This document shows positions 44,112 through 54,267 of a DNA stretch of 59,860 nucleotides, in pieces. A program made the position numbers and the translations under genes. The notes beneath the pieces are model-generated. The model did no database searches and was not told the origin of the DNA. It was given only the letters and a program-made list of their open reading frames with translations. Source of the stretch: Streptomyces sp. DvalAA-43 (GTDB taxonomy: Bacteria > Actinomycetota > Actinomycetes > Streptomycetales > Streptomycetaceae); contig NZ_FMBW01000014.1 of NCBI RefSeq assembly GCF_900091725.1, positions 1 through 59,860 of the forward strand, written 5' to 3'. Numbering within the stretch: the first letter of the stretch is position 1; every line of letters begins with the position of its first letter.

Positions 44112-44392
44112 GGTCTCACTCGGGAGGGAGCAGGTCCGATCGGCGTAACCGCGCCGCCGCGGACCACCAGGTCCTCCACGACCATATTGAGCGGTACGGC
44201 AAGCACTCGGCAGATTCGTCGCGGACGGCGGAGCTGGCCAGGGACCGCTGGGCCGACTGACGGGGCGGAGCGGGGGAGTGGCCGCCTCGAACCGATCTTC
44301 GCGACGATTTCATCCTTGTGTACAACCTTTCACGTTTGCCCCAGGTCTGGTCTGTCGGGTCAGTAGATCCATAGACCAGATTTGGGGAACAA
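44112..44392 (+). other. Non-coding stretch with a small coding remnant and an inverted repeat
   Basis: At 44138-44260 a frame with no start reads HQVLHDHIERYGKHSADSSR and stops at TGA; it looks like the end of a lost gene. Upstream of the next gene, TCTGGTCT (44346-44353) and AGACCAGA (44373-44380) form a perfect 8-bp inverted repeat close to the start codon, which may regulate translation or bind a regulator. Confidence 0.45.
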
Positions 44393-45190
44393 ATGCGTAT
44401 TCGTGCCACTGTGGCCGCTGTCTCCGGCGCCCTGGCCTTGTCCGCCCTCGCCGTGCCGGCCTCTCAGGCGAGCAGCCCTTCGTTCGCGCTGACGCGGGCG
44501 GACGCCGCCCCGGTGATCAGTAAGGTCGTCGTGAACGGTGGAAAGCCGATCGTGCTCGGAACCACCGCCACCAAGAAGGTGGCGGTCTCCATCACCGCCT
44601 CCCACTCCTCAGGCATCGACGACGCCCTCGTCTACCTCTGGCGAGGACGAGCCAACAACCCGAACCTGTACGACTTCGGGTTCCACCCGGACGCGGACCG
44701 GGCCAGGTGCAAGGCCGCGAGCTCCACGACCTCGACCTGCACCCTTACCATCACGGTCGATCCCGGATACCTGTGGAACACCAACGCCACGACCTGGCGG
44801 GTCTACGCCGGCGCATGGGCCAAGGACGGAAGCGCCACCCTCAGGGACTCGTTCTCCTCGGTCAGGTTCCAGCGGCTGTCGCGACTGACCGTCAACGCCT
44901 CCCCGGAGCCCGTGAAGAAGGGCCGAACCCTCACGGTCACGGGCAAGCTGGACCGGGCCAACTGGGACACCCGTAAGTACGCGGGCTACGCGTCCCAGTC
45001 GGTCAAACTCCAGTTCCGGAAGAAGAACAGCAGCACATACACCACCGTCAAAACGGTGAAGGGCTCCAACACCGGCACGCTGAAGACCACGGTCAAGGCG
45101 GTGGAGGACGGCTACTGGCGCTGGAGCTTCGCCGGTACGGCCTCGACTCCCGCAGTCAACGCCACTGGTGACTTCGTCGACGTGAAGTAG
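44393..45190 (+). CDS. Secreted beta-rich protein of unknown function
   Basis: The 265-aa protein has a clear Sec signal peptide ([20 protein letters not shown], cleavage near ASQA). Two beta-sandwich-like halves follow: residues 38-160 ([20 protein letters not shown], with a Cys pair in [20 protein letters not shown]) and 165-265 ([20 protein letters not shown], an Ig-like pattern). It is common in Streptomyces as an extracellular protein. No catalytic motif is seen; a binding or structural role is more likely. Confidence 0.8.
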   Translation: MRIRATVAAVSGALALSALAVPASQASSPSFALTRADAAPVISKVVVNGGKPIVLGTTATKKVAVSITASHSSGIDDALVYLWRGRANNPNLYDFGFHPDADRARCKAASSTTSTCTLTITVDPGYLWNTNATTWRVYAGAWAKDGSATLRDSFSSVRFQRLSRLTVNASPEPVKKGRTLTVTGKLDRANWDTRKYAGYASQSVKLQFRKKNSSTYTTVKTVKGSNTGTLKTTVKAVEDGYWRWSFAGTASTPAVNATGDFVDVK

Positions 45191-45279
45191 TCGCGCAGCG
45201 CACGGCAGCGAGAGAACCGAAGGGCCCGGCAGGCCGTGGGCTTCGGCGGGGACACTGGCCGCCTGGACGTTGCCCCCGA

Positions 45280-45851
45280 TGTTCCGGCGTACCCCGCCAG
45301 ACCCTGTACCTGGCGGGGTACGAAGACGCGCCCGACACCTTCGAACCTCCGACTGGCTGGCCCACCAACAGCGGACCGAGCCCCCTGACGGCTGGCTGAC
45401 GAACTGGCTCAACTCCCGTTCGGTCGCAGCCGTCGCCGCCAGACAGGGCGACCGCGACCGGATGGGGTACTTCATCACCACAACCCTCGCCGACGACGAC
45501 GCGGGCGAGACGGCGAACCCCAACTACTGGGCGTACTGGACCGGCGAGACGCCTCACATCCAGCTGTCCGACGATTTCATCACGGCCTCGACTCCGGGCT
45601 CGTGGCCCGGCGACGGACTGATGCGTCCCCTCGTACGCGGCATGACCCGGACCACGGCTTCTTCGACCTGAACGTCCACACTCTGTGCACTCTGCTCACC
45701 GCCCGACCGAATCTTGCTGCGCCCCGGAGCACCGGCCGGGAACGAGCTACGGGCTTCGCTCCCCGTGCTGTTGGAAGGCCGGGAGCTCTCGGCGCGGGCG
45801 CGTCGGGAGCTGGAGGGCATCCGGTACGCAATCCGCCTCGCCGAGGCGTGA
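45280..45851 (+). pseudogene. Frameshifted C-terminal part of an XRE-type regulator
   Basis: Homologous segments are spread over several frames: [14 protein letters not shown], then [60 protein letters not shown], then [11 protein letters not shown] in another frame, and LLEGRELSARARRELEGIRY ending at TGA. This is the long C-terminal region found in a class of Streptomyces helix-turn-helix regulators. The N-terminal DNA-binding part is absent. Confidence 0.65.
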
Positions 45852-45863
45852 GAGGAGAGGGTC

Positions 45864-46498
45864 GTGGCTGACGACCTGTCCGCGGTGGGCCGTTTCCTGT
45901 ACGAGGCCGGCACGCTCAAGCAGACGCGGCGCACCGGCTGGTGGATGGCCGGGGTCCGCGATCCCGAGAGTGTGGCCGAGCACTCGTGGCGCACCTCGTT
46001 GACCGCCACGATCATCGCGAAGCTGGAGGGTGCCGACCTTGCCCGAGCCGCCGACCTCGCGGTGTGGCACGGCACGCAGGAGAGCCGGACCGGGGACGTG
46101 AACCACCTCGGGAAGAAGTACGCGCCTGCCGGCGCCCCACAGGAAGTGACCGCTGATCAGACGGCCGGCATGCCTGAAGTTCTGGCTTCGGAGTTCCGTG
46201 ACCTGATCGCGGCGTACGAGGCCGAGGAGACCGCGGAAGCCGTCTGCGCCCGCGACGCGGACAAGCTTGAGTGCCTGCTCCAGGGCAGGGCATCGAGTAC
46301 AAGGCGCAGGGGTACGAGAACGCCCAGCGGTGGATCGACAACAGCCGCGGACGGCTCATCACCGGGACCGCGAACCGGCTGGCCGATGAGCTGCTGTCGC
46401 AGGGAACCATCGACTGGCTGCGCACCGCCCTGGGCGAGGGCAAGGAATCACCGGATGCGCAGAACGATCCCTGCCTCGATCAGAGCCGCAAGGCGTGA
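45864..46498 (+). pseudogene. Frameshifted HD-domain phosphohydrolase (YfbR-like)
   Basis: GTG at 45864 after AGGAGAGG opens VADDLSAVGRFLYEAGTLKQ and VAEHSWRTSLTATIIA (first metal His region). The second metal motif reads AVWHGTQESRTGDVNHLGKK, where family members have WHD: the HD-motif Asp is Gly here. Around 46280 homology moves to another frame (GIEYKAQGYENAQRWIDNSR through LRTALGEGKE). Two independent lesions indicate loss of function. Intact relatives hydrolyse 5'-deoxynucleotides. Confidence 0.75.
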
Positions 46499-46546
46499 TC
46501 TCCGCGCGGAGGGGGAGAAACGGAACGGCTTCCGAGGCGCAGCGCG

Positions 46547-46753
46547 TTACTCGGGCTTCGGAAGCAGGACACGCAGCCGTGGGTAGCGAATGAGCAGATG
46601 GGCGAGATGGGTGCTGAGGAAGCCCGGCCTGAGCACGGCGGCGGTGTGAGTGTCCCAGAAGTTCGCCACGGTGCGCTTGGCGTGGGCGTGGGCCGTCTCG
46701 GACGGCTTTGTCTCGTCATGTTCGGGAAGGTGCCGACCGTACACGGGGATCAC
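46547..46753 (-). CDS. Small protein downstream of the interrupted membrane gene
   Basis: The 68-aa protein starts at a GTG sharing GTGA (46753-46750) with the stop codon of the interrupted gene, so the two were translationally coupled. It reads VYGRHLPEHDETKPSETAHA, then AHAKRTVANFWDTHTAAVLR and STHLAHLLIRYPRLRVLL. It is basic with a hydrophobic C-terminal half and no recognised family. With the upstream part split by the mobile element, its expression is probably lost or altered. Confidence 0.6.
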   Translation of the reverse strand: MIPVYGRHLPEHDETKPSETAHAHAKRTVANFWDTHTAAVLRPGFLSTHLAHLLIRYPRLRVLLPKPE

Positions 46754-46950
46754 CTCGACACCGGCGTGAGCGTTTTGGCCGTTCTCTTCCAGCTCTTGCC
46801 GTCACGGTCAGTGAAAACGGCGTACTGGACCTCTGCTACGGCCAGGACTTTCCCCACCATGGTCTCTTTGCCCCTGTCCAGCCGGCCCACCCAGGAGATC
46901 TCCCTGTCGATTTGTTTCGGTGAGTAGACGAGTTCCGTGCAGGGTGCTAG
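46750..46950 (-). pseudogene. 3' part of a gene split by the IS5-like element
   Basis: Reading on the minus strand from the CTAG at 46950, the frame gives APCTELVYSPKQIDREISWV, GRLDRGKETMVGKVLAVAEV, QYAVFTDRDGKSWKRTAKTL, then TGA at 46752-46750. It joins in frame to the 5' part at 48813-49131 through one copy of CTAG. No family is recognised. Confidence 0.85.
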
Positions 46951-46967
46951 GCCGTGTATCGAAAGTG
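46951..46967 (+). repeat. Left terminal inverted repeat of the IS5-like element
   Basis: GCCGTGTATCGAAAGTG, preceded by CTAG (46947-46950). It matches the right end at 48797-48812 in inverted orientation except for one additional C. Confidence 0.9.
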
Positions 46968-46994
46968 GATCTTGAGCGAGAATGATCTCGGTTC

Positions 46995-47861
46995 ATGGGG
47001 CGGGGAGATCTCACGGACGAGCAGTGGGCGATGCTGGAGCCGTTGTTGCCGAAGGGTACGAGGACCGTGCAGCCGCCCGTCTGGCCTCGGCGGCAGTTGA
47101 TCGACGGCATCAGATTCCGGGTCCGTACCGGTGTGCCGTGGCGAGATGTGCCCGTCGAGTACGGACCGTGGGGCCGGGTCTATGACCTCTTCCGCCGATG
47201 GCAGCGGGACGGCACCTGGCACGGGGTCCTCACCCGGCTCCAGTTCCTGGCCGACGCAAAGGGTGCGATCACGTGGGACCTCGGCGTCGATTCCACGGTG
47301 TGCCGCGCCCATCAGCACGCGGCCGGAGCTCGGGTGCGAGGCGACCTGCAGAAGGAACCGCCGGGTGGTGTGTTCACCGAGCCCGGTGATCACGGGCTGG
47401 GACGCTCGCGCGGCGGGTTCACCACCAAGCTGCACTTGGCCGTCGAGCAGGGCCAAAAGCCCATGTCGATCGTGGTCACGGCCGGGCAGCGCGGGGAATC
47501 GCCGCAGTTCGAACCCGTGCTGGAAAAGGTCCGCGTGCCCCGCATCGGGCCGGGACGACCGCGCGTCCGACCCAATCGAGTGCGCGCTGACAAGGTGTAC
47601 GCCTCCCGCAAGAACCGCGCCTACCTGCGTCACCGAGGGATCCGCTGCACCATCCCGGACAAGGCCGACCAGGCGCGCAACCGCAAGAAGCGTGGCTCCC
47701 GCGGTGGCCGGCCACCCGAGTTCAACGCCGAGGACTACAAGGCTCGGCATACCGTCGAGTGCGGCATCAACCGCCTCGAAAAGGAACCGGGCTGTGGCCA
47801 CGAGATACGACAAGCTCGCGGGCCGCTACGAGGCCACTGTCCTCGTAGCGGCCATCAATGA
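46995..47861 (+). CDS. IS5-family DDE transposase with a frameshifted C-terminus
   Basis: The 288-aa product reads DLTDEQWAMLEPLLPKGTRT, RFRVRTGVPWRDVPVEYGPW, ITWDLGVDSTVCRAHQHAAG (first Asp), RADKVYASRKNRAYLRHRGI (second Asp) and HTVECGINRL (Glu). After that the usual tail (KRNRAVATRYDKLAGRYEAT, VLVAAINEWL, stop at 47871) lies in the +1 frame; a single extra base near 47781 (CTCGAAAAGG) shifts it. The last 25 or so residues are thus abnormal here. The DDE residues remain, so activity is uncertain; a frameshift during translation could restore the tail. Confidence 0.88.
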   Translation: MGRGDLTDEQWAMLEPLLPKGTRTVQPPVWPRRQLIDGIRFRVRTGVPWRDVPVEYGPWGRVYDLFRRWQRDGTWHGVLTRLQFLADAKGAITWDLGVDSTVCRAHQHAAGARVRGDLQKEPPGGVFTEPGDHGLGRSRGGFTTKLHLAVEQGQKPMSIVVTAGQRGESPQFEPVLEKVRVPRIGPGRPRVRPNRVRADKVYASRKNRAYLRHRGIRCTIPDKADQARNRKKRGSRGGRPPEFNAEDYKARHTVECGINRLEKEPGCGHEIRQARGPLRGHCPRSGHQ

Positions 47862-47920
47862 GTGGCTGTGACCGGTTCATTCAGGGATGGCGGACGGACA
47901 GCCCGTGGTGTCTTGGCGGT

Positions 47921-49131
<1,211 letters not shown>

Positions 49132-49457
49132 TGCGCCGATGCCGACTCAGGGAACTCGGCGCAACCAGCGGCGCGATGGCTCCTCAGCCTCAGCGCGAGC
49201 ACGTGGCCTTACAGCGTCGGGTGCTGGGCGTTGTCTTGCCAGGCGGAGCCTCGCGTGCCTATGCGTACCGGTGTCCCGCGCATGACCTCCTTGCTTCGTT
49301 GAGGACATGGACGCGGAATCGCGCTGAATGGCCGCACTTCACCCCTCACCCGCCGCCGTCATGCTCCGCAAACACGACGAACAGGCCGCCGCAATCGCGG
49401 TTCTCCCCGCCTGACCGTCCGGTTGGTCCCGTTGGGCCTGACGGACCAACCGGAGCG
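49132..49457. other. Intergenic stretch of 326 bases ending in a terminator
   Basis: No intact gene is seen. The first 80 bases hold the probable former N-terminus of the split gene. A short plus-strand frame at 49328-49414 (ending LRKHDEQAAAIAVLPA) has coding bias and may be a remnant. Confidence 0.4.
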
Positions 49458-49461
49458 TCAG
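49411..49461 (-). terminator. Long hairpin at the end of the 49458-49844 gene
   Basis: CTGAC cgt CCGGTTGGTCC pairs with GGACCAACCGG agc GTCAG around a 13-base loop. It overlaps the stop codon of the minus-strand gene and is a good terminator. Confidence 0.8.
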
Positions 49462-49844
49462 CGGGGCGTCTCGGCGGGCAGCACGTTGATGTACGGGTAG
49501 GGGTAGCCCGGGTCCTCGAACCGGGTCATCACCCGGTGACCGAAGTCGGTCAGGATGCTGATCACGGCCGACGTCAACGTCGCGGCTGCGCCGAACACCT
49601 GCTCCTTCTCCTTCCCCTCCGACTCCGAGTGAGCGACCTCGCCTGGCACGTACCAGGACAGCGAGACGCCTGGCCCGGGGCCGCCGAGGCTCAGCGCCAC
49701 CCCGGCGTCCACGTGGGAGTCCTCGGAGGTGCCCAGGTCGACGACGCCCACCGGGACACCGACCCTGGCGAGGTCGGCTATGACCGTCGCCGCCAGTTCG
49801 GCGTGCGGATGACCGTCGCACGTAGCGGACGAGAGCCGGGACAA
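49458..49844 (-). CDS. Hypothetical soluble protein, about 128 aa
   Basis: Coding bias is good through ELAATVIADLARVGVPVGVV, DSHVDAGVALSLGGPGPGVS, LSWYVPGEVAHSESEGKEKE and TDFGHRVMTRFEDPGYPYPY. No signal peptide, membrane segment or known motif is visible. The start is uncertain: the frame opens at a TTG (49844) without a clear ribosome binding site. The gene ends in a strong terminator. Confidence 0.6.
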   Translation of the reverse strand: MSRLSSATCDGHPHAELAATVIADLARVGVPVGVVDLGTSEDSHVDAGVALSLGGPGPGVSLSWYVPGEVAHSESEGKEKEQVFGAAATLTSAVISILTDFGHRVMTRFEDPGYPYPYINVLPAETPR

Positions 49845-50002
49845 ACGTCTCGGGGGCCTGACGCCCCGGCCTATCCGCCGCCTGGCCGACAGGTCGTCAT
49901 GGACTGAACTCGGGATTTGTACCGGGCGGGTATCAGGGGTCCTGGGCCGTGATCCAACTCCCGTTTCAGCCCGACGAGCTGAGTCTCACTGAGCTGATCG
50001 GT

Positions 50003-51316
50003 TCAGCGCAGGACCGCCGCCCAGGGCTCCGGGGAGAGGTCGGCGCCGGTGAGTACTGTGGGGGTTGGTGTAGCCGACAGAGCCGCTGCCGGGGCTGCGG
50101 CGTACGCCGGGCACAGAGCGCCGATGACGTAGCGGTTGAGGGCGTCGTCGATCGGGCTCGGCTCGAAGCCGGTGCCGTCCGCGTCGATCCGTTGGTACTT
50201 CATCAGATTCCAGCCCGCGGCCACCTGGCGCCTGCCGTCCGGACTGGCCAGCGCGATGGTGCCGGCACCGAACACCGCGCCGTCGTGGCCCCAGAAGCGG
50301 CCGCAGCCGGGGATGTCGACGGCGTACAGGCCGAGGCCGTAGTCCATGCCGTTCACCGACACCGTGCGCTGCATCTCCTTGAGTGCCGCTGTGCCGATCA
50401 GTCGGCCGGTCAGCAGAGCGCGGTAGAAGCGGTTCAGGTCGCCGGTGGTGGAGACGACTGCGCCCGCCGTGTAGGCCCAGGACATGTCGTAGACGCTGTA
50501 GTCGCGGGGCGGGTCGATCAGCCCGTAGAAGTTCTCGTACATCCGGGCGTGCGGGCCCTGGATGTCGGGGCTGCTCGGGTAGGAGGTGTGGTGCAGTCCG
50601 GCGCGGTCGATGACGTGCTGGGTGATGTACGTCTCTGGGTTCTGGCCCGTGACCTTGGCGAGGAGCAGTCCGGCGATGATGTAGTTGGTGTTGGAGTAGT
50701 GGCCGGGCTGGGCCCCGGGCGTTCCGGTGGCCGGGGCCGTGAGCCCCAGACGGACCAGTTCCTGAGGGCTGACGAAGCGGAAGCGCTCCTCGTCGAGGCT
50801 GGCCGTCGAGCCGCGCGCCAGGGACGGGAAGGCGCCGGTGATGTAGTCGCCGATGCCGCTGGTGTGGTTCAGTAACATCCGGACGGTGATCTGGCGGCCG
50901 CGCTGCCCGGGTATCAGGTCTGGCAGGTAGTCGCCGATGGGGGCGTTCAGGCGGATACGGCCGCGTTCGACCTGTTGGAGCACGGCGACCGCGGCGAAGG
51001 TCTTGCTGATGCTGCCCACTCGCTGTCGCATCCCCGGCTTCACTGGGCGGCCCGTGTCCACGTCGGCGACCCCTGAGGCGCCGGTCCAGCTCTGGGCGCC
51101 GTCGCGGACGCTGGAGTAGACGCCGTACATGCCCGCCTCGTGGACGGCGAGCAGGGAGCTGCCAAGCGCTGCCGGGTCCAGGGCCTCCCTGGGCGGGGAT
51201 GACGGCGCGGACGCGGCGGCCGCACTGGGTCTGGCACCGGCTGAGGCCACGGGTGCGGCAGCGGTCAGTAACAGGGTGGTGGCGATGACGGTTCCGGTTA
51301 TCCGGAGGATGCGCAA
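50003..51316 (-). CDS. Secreted serine hydrolase (beta-lactamase class C / D-alanyl-D-alanine carboxypeptidase family)
   Basis: The 437-aa exported protein has signal peptide MRILRITGTVIATTLLLTAA. The active-site motifs of the family are all present: SISK (Ser102-Lys105) in RVGSISKTFAAVAV, YSN (Tyr207-Asn209) in GHYSNTNYIIAG, and WGHDGAV as the HxG box. Relatives include the Streptomyces R61 DD-peptidase and related esterases. It is encoded alone; the downstream gap of about 160 bases holds no gene. Confidence 0.93.
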   Translation of the reverse strand: MRILRITGTVIATTLLLTAAAPVASAGARPSAAAASAPSSPPREALDPAALGSSLLAVHEAGMYGVYSSVRDGAQSWTGASGVADVDTGRPVKPGMRQRVGSISKTFAAVAVLQQVERGRIRLNAPIGDYLPDLIPGQRGRQITVRMLLNHTSGIGDYITGAFPSLARGSTASLDEERFRFVSPQELVRLGLTAPATGTPGAQPGHYSNTNYIIAGLLLAKVTGQNPETYITQHVIDRAGLHHTSYPSSPDIQGPHARMYENFYGLIDPPRDYSVYDMSWAYTAGAVVSTTGDLNRFYRALLTGRLIGTAALKEMQRTVSVNGMDYGLGLYAVDIPGCGRFWGHDGAVFGAGTIALASPDGRRQVAAGWNLMKYQRIDADGTGFEPSPIDDALNRYVIGALCPAYAAAPAAALSATPTPTVLTGADLSPEPWAAVLR

Positions 51317-51424
51317 GGGGAGTCCCTTCCTTCGTGTCCGAATATATCCAGGTCATCCTGATCGATCATGTTCGTGATGGCGTCCTTCCTGGGGACGAGT
51401 TGTCGCCGGATCTCCTCCTTGTTG

Positions 51425-52126
51425 TCAAAGACGGCTCCGGCCTCCCCGGGAAACGCGATCGGGCCGGACCTGCGGCGGTGTATTTGGGCACGGCGCCCGA
51501 AGCGGCGGTGTCTCTGGTGCTGCCCTTGAGGTATCGCCCTCCGGGGCGGGCCCGGCGCCGGGTGCCGGGTGACGGAGCCGGGCGGGTGCTCGCGACGGCC
51601 GGCGGGCAGATGGGAAGATCTCAAGAAGTTGAGCTCGGAGCCGGTTGATCTGCCGGGTGCGATCGTTGACCAGGTCAGTGCGACGGGCGGTGAGAGTGCG
51701 CAGGTCGACGGCTATCTCGTCGCCGGGCCGCAGCAGACCGAGATCCTTGCGCATGCGGGCCTGGTCGGCGATGACGCAGGCGTCCTTCTCATCCGTCTTG
51801 CCCTGGTCCCGATACGCGGTCGACGCCTGGTGCACGGCCAGGCCAGTGATATAGACCATCGGCTGGTCGTGGCTGAGTAGCAGGCCGATCAGCAACGCGG
51901 CGCCACCGCGGTTGATGTCCACCGCCCACAGCGTCTCGCCGGAGAGCGCCAGCACGTCTGAGATCAGCTCCAGCAGAGCCGTCGCATCATTGAGGACTCG
52001 GCGTGAAAGCAGAGGTTCGCCCTGGGCATCCAGCACCACGCAGTGATGGTGTTCCTTGCCGATGTCCACTCCGGCCCAGATCTGGGGCACGGTCACCTCC
52101 GCCAGCTCGTCGTCCAACACAGGCAC
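51425..52126 (-). pseudogene. Truncated IS110-family transposase
   Basis: The first 172 residues are a normal IS110 N-terminal DEDD domain: IWAGVDIGKEHHHCVVLDAQ, LWAVDINRGGAALLIGLLLS, YITGLAVHQASTAYRDQGKT and DEKDACVIADQARMRKDLGL. After LLEIFPSA the frame turns into Arg/Pro-rich nonsense, and the C-terminal transposase_20 domain with its catalytic Ser is missing. Other-frame pieces downstream (to about 51330) may be deletion debris. Element ends were not identified. Confidence 0.85.
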
Positions 52127-52332
52127 AGTCCCGCAGACGACCTCGCCGACGTTGTCCTACGAAGCGATCAAGTCGCGTATCTCAATGAGCGGTCGAGTCG
52201 TCGCGGGGCTCCGGGCGGCCAAGTTTTTTGAGCCATCCAACGGCGACAAGCTCATAGCCATAGCCAGAACCCCCGGGCCCGCCGATCTTACGAACGACCA
52301 GCTCAGACCCACGCTTGGAAGGTAGGACAGGC

Positions 52333-52998
52333 CTAGCCGGCCGTGAAGGCGCCGACCTTGAAGCTGTCGCCGCAGACGCTGAAGTAGCCGCCCGGCGAGC
52401 CGTCCGCCTTCAGCACGTTCACCGTGGTGTCCGGCTGCTTCGGCAGCCCGACCTTGACGGTGGAGGCGCCCATCGGGCAGGTGTCGCGGGCGGTGCCCTC
52501 GGTGTTCAGGTTGTTGTAGCCGATGTCCGCCGTCGCCGAGCCGCCCGCCGGGATGTCGACCGCGTCCGAGCCCTCCTTGGAGTTGTCCGCGGAGATCGGG
52601 CCAGCCTTGTTCTCGTCGTCGGTCGCGGTCACTGTCGTGGGACCGACGACCGTACAGGTGGCACCGGAGGTGTTGGTGAACTTGAGGGTGCCGTTGGCCG
52701 CCTGCTGCTCGGTGGCCTGGTGATCGCTCATGAGGAACTTGATCGAGACCGTCCGGAGGGTGCAGGCCGCAGTGGCGCCGCCCCCGCCCTCGGACGAGCT
52801 GTCGCCGCCGCTCGTGCTCGAGTTGCTCCCGGACGAGGCCTTGGGCGAAGCCGCGGTCGAGGCCGGGTCCGACGCGGGGGCGGACGAGCCGGCAGCGGCG
52901 TCGGCCTCGTCGCCGCTGTTGCAGCCGGTGAGCGCGAGCGCGGAAAGTGCGGCGAGCACGCCGACGGCTGCTATGCGGGTACGAGCACGAGTACGCAT
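52333..52998 (-). CDS. DUF4232-like lipoprotein
   Basis: The 221-aa protein has a signal peptide with lipobox LTGC (LAALSALALTGC). A Ser/Ala/Gly-rich linker (residues 30-78) follows, then a beta-sandwich domain: LKFTNTSGATCTVVGPTTVT, VDIPAGGSATADIGYNNLNT and DTCPMGASTVKVGLPKQPDT. The Cys pair and GGSA motif match DUF4232 domains of actinobacterial surface lipoproteins. It is anchored after Lgt processing; function unknown. Confidence 0.85.
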   Translation of the reverse strand: MRTRARTRIAAVGVLAALSALALTGCNSGDEADAAAGSSAPASDPASTAASPKASSGSNSSTSGGDSSSEGGGGATAACTLRTVSIKFLMSDHQATEQQAANGTLKFTNTSGATCTVVGPTTVTATDDENKAGPISADNSKEGSDAVDIPAGGSATADIGYNNLNTEGTARDTCPMGASTVKVGLPKQPDTTVNVLKADGSPGGYFSVCGDSFKVGAFTAG

Positions 52999-53109
52999 GA
53001 ACTTCCTTCTTCTCCGTCAAAAACTAAGAGCCAACTGAGAAGACAGGATGATCTGCGAAACCGTACTGGTTGCATCTACCAGGTATAGGATCACCAAGTC
53101 CACACCACC

Positions 53110-53297
53110 TCAGCCCAAGATCGTCGCCAATACCCGCGCGGTCCGCTCCACTTCCGGGAACCTCAGGTAGAGCGGCGTGAATCCGAACCGCAGCACGTCA
53201 GGCGCACTGGAGTCGCCGACGAGACCCTCCGCGATCAGACGCCCCATCACCTCACCGGCGTCCGCACACCGCAGTGCGACCTGGCTGCCCGCTCGGC
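53110..53297 (-). pseudogene. C-terminal fragment of kynureninase
   Basis: The frame reads AGSQVALRCADAGEVMGRLI then AEGLVGDSSAPDVLRFGFTP and LYLRFPEVERTARVLATILG. G-S-Q-V-x-L-R and A-P-D-V-x-R-F-G-F-x-P-L-Y are kynureninase (KynU) C-terminal signatures. The PLP-lysine domain is missing; sequence upstream of 53297 is unrelated. It is a leftover of a tryptophan-degradation gene. Confidence 0.8.
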
Positions 53298-53499
53298 ATG
53301 GACACCCGGTGTCATGACGTCGACACATGCGCAGGGATGCCGTTGATCAGGTCGAGTCCCACGGGGGCTCCTTCGGGGGTGGCGTTCAACGCTGGACAAG
53401 GGACAAGGCCGGGCTCCTGCGGCGGCTTCGGTACCAAGGCCGCCGCCTGCATGGGGAGGCGCCCCCTCCCTGCGCGCGGGGATGAGTCTGTGTCGCGCC
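53298..53499. other. Gap between the kynureninase fragment and apbE
   Basis: About 200 bases with no recognisable gene on either strand; it probably holds deletion debris from the kynureninase gene. Confidence 0.4.
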
Positions 53500-54267
53500 T
53501 CATGACCCATAGCGGCTGAATCCTGGCGTGCGCCATTCCTGGCCGTCGGGCAGGACGGCCAGGGCTTCGTAGCCGTCCAGTGCCTCCAGCCATTTCCGGG
53601 CGCCGTCGCCTCGGGCGAAGGCTGCGGTGGCGTAGGTGTCGGTCGGCGTCAGGCGGGGGCCGATGAGGGTGAGGGAGGCAAACGTGGTGGCGGGTGTGCC
53701 GGTGTGGGGGTTGAGGATGTGGGCGCCGCGTTCGGCAGTGCCGGAAGTGGCGACGGCCAGGTCATGGCCGGCGGTGACGACGGTGGCGAGTTCGCCTGGG
53801 CGCAGGGGGTGAGTGATGCCGATGCGCCACGGGGTGCCGGGGGCTGCCTGGCCGCGGAGCTGGAGGTCGCCGCCGCCGTTGACACAGGTGTGGCGGGCGC
53901 CTGCTTCGTACAGGAGTTGGGAGGCGGCTTCGGTGGCCCAGCCTTTGACGAGTCCGGAGGGGTCGAGGGTGCCGGCGGGGACGACGCTGAACCAGCCGCC
54001 CGTGACGTGGGCGGCCTGGGCACAGAGTGACATGACTTCGCGGACTTCGGGCGGGCATTCGGCCAGGTGGATCTCGCCGTGGTCGAGCCGGCTGATGTGG
54101 CTGTCGGGCCGGTAGGTGGAGAACACGGCGTCGACGCGGTGGAGTTGTCGCACGGCTGCGGCGAGCGCGCGGTGGATGACGGGGGTGGGCTTGTCACGGA
54201 TGTCGAAGGAGAAGACGGTGCCCATGACATGCTCGACGTGGCGCAGTCCGGTCGCGGTGTCAGGCAT
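53500..54267 (-). CDS. FAD:protein FMN transferase (ApbE family)
   Basis: The 255-aa enzyme covalently attaches FMN from FAD to a Thr of target proteins. Seen are VEHVMGTVFSFDIRD, FSTYRPDSHISRLD, PSGLVKGWATEAASQLL, CVNGGGDLQLRG (flavin-binding), GTAERGAHILNPHTGTPATT and LTPTDTYATAAFARG (metal Asp/Thr). No signal peptide is visible, unusual for an enzyme that normally works outside, although cytosolic or anchor-less forms exist. It overlaps the FMN-binding gene by eight bases, and that protein is the expected substrate. Confidence 0.9.
   Translation of the reverse strand: MPDTATGLRHVEHVMGTVFSFDIRDKPTPVIHRALAAAVRQLHRVDAVFSTYRPDSHISRLDHGEIHLAECPPEVREVMSLCAQAAHVTGGWFSVVPAGTLDPSGLVKGWATEAASQLLYEAGARHTCVNGGGDLQLRGQAAPGTPWRIGITHPLRPGELATVVTAGHDLAVATSGTAERGAHILNPHTGTPATTFASLTLIGPRLTPTDTYATAAFARGDGARKWLEALDGYEALAVLPDGQEWRTPGFSRYGS

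Noticed and set aside
47131..47871. Second transposase frame as a separate gene (two-frame IS5 with programmed frameshift)
   Set aside because: Only its last 30 codons are conserved; the rest is a shadow, so a one-base change in a single gene is simpler.
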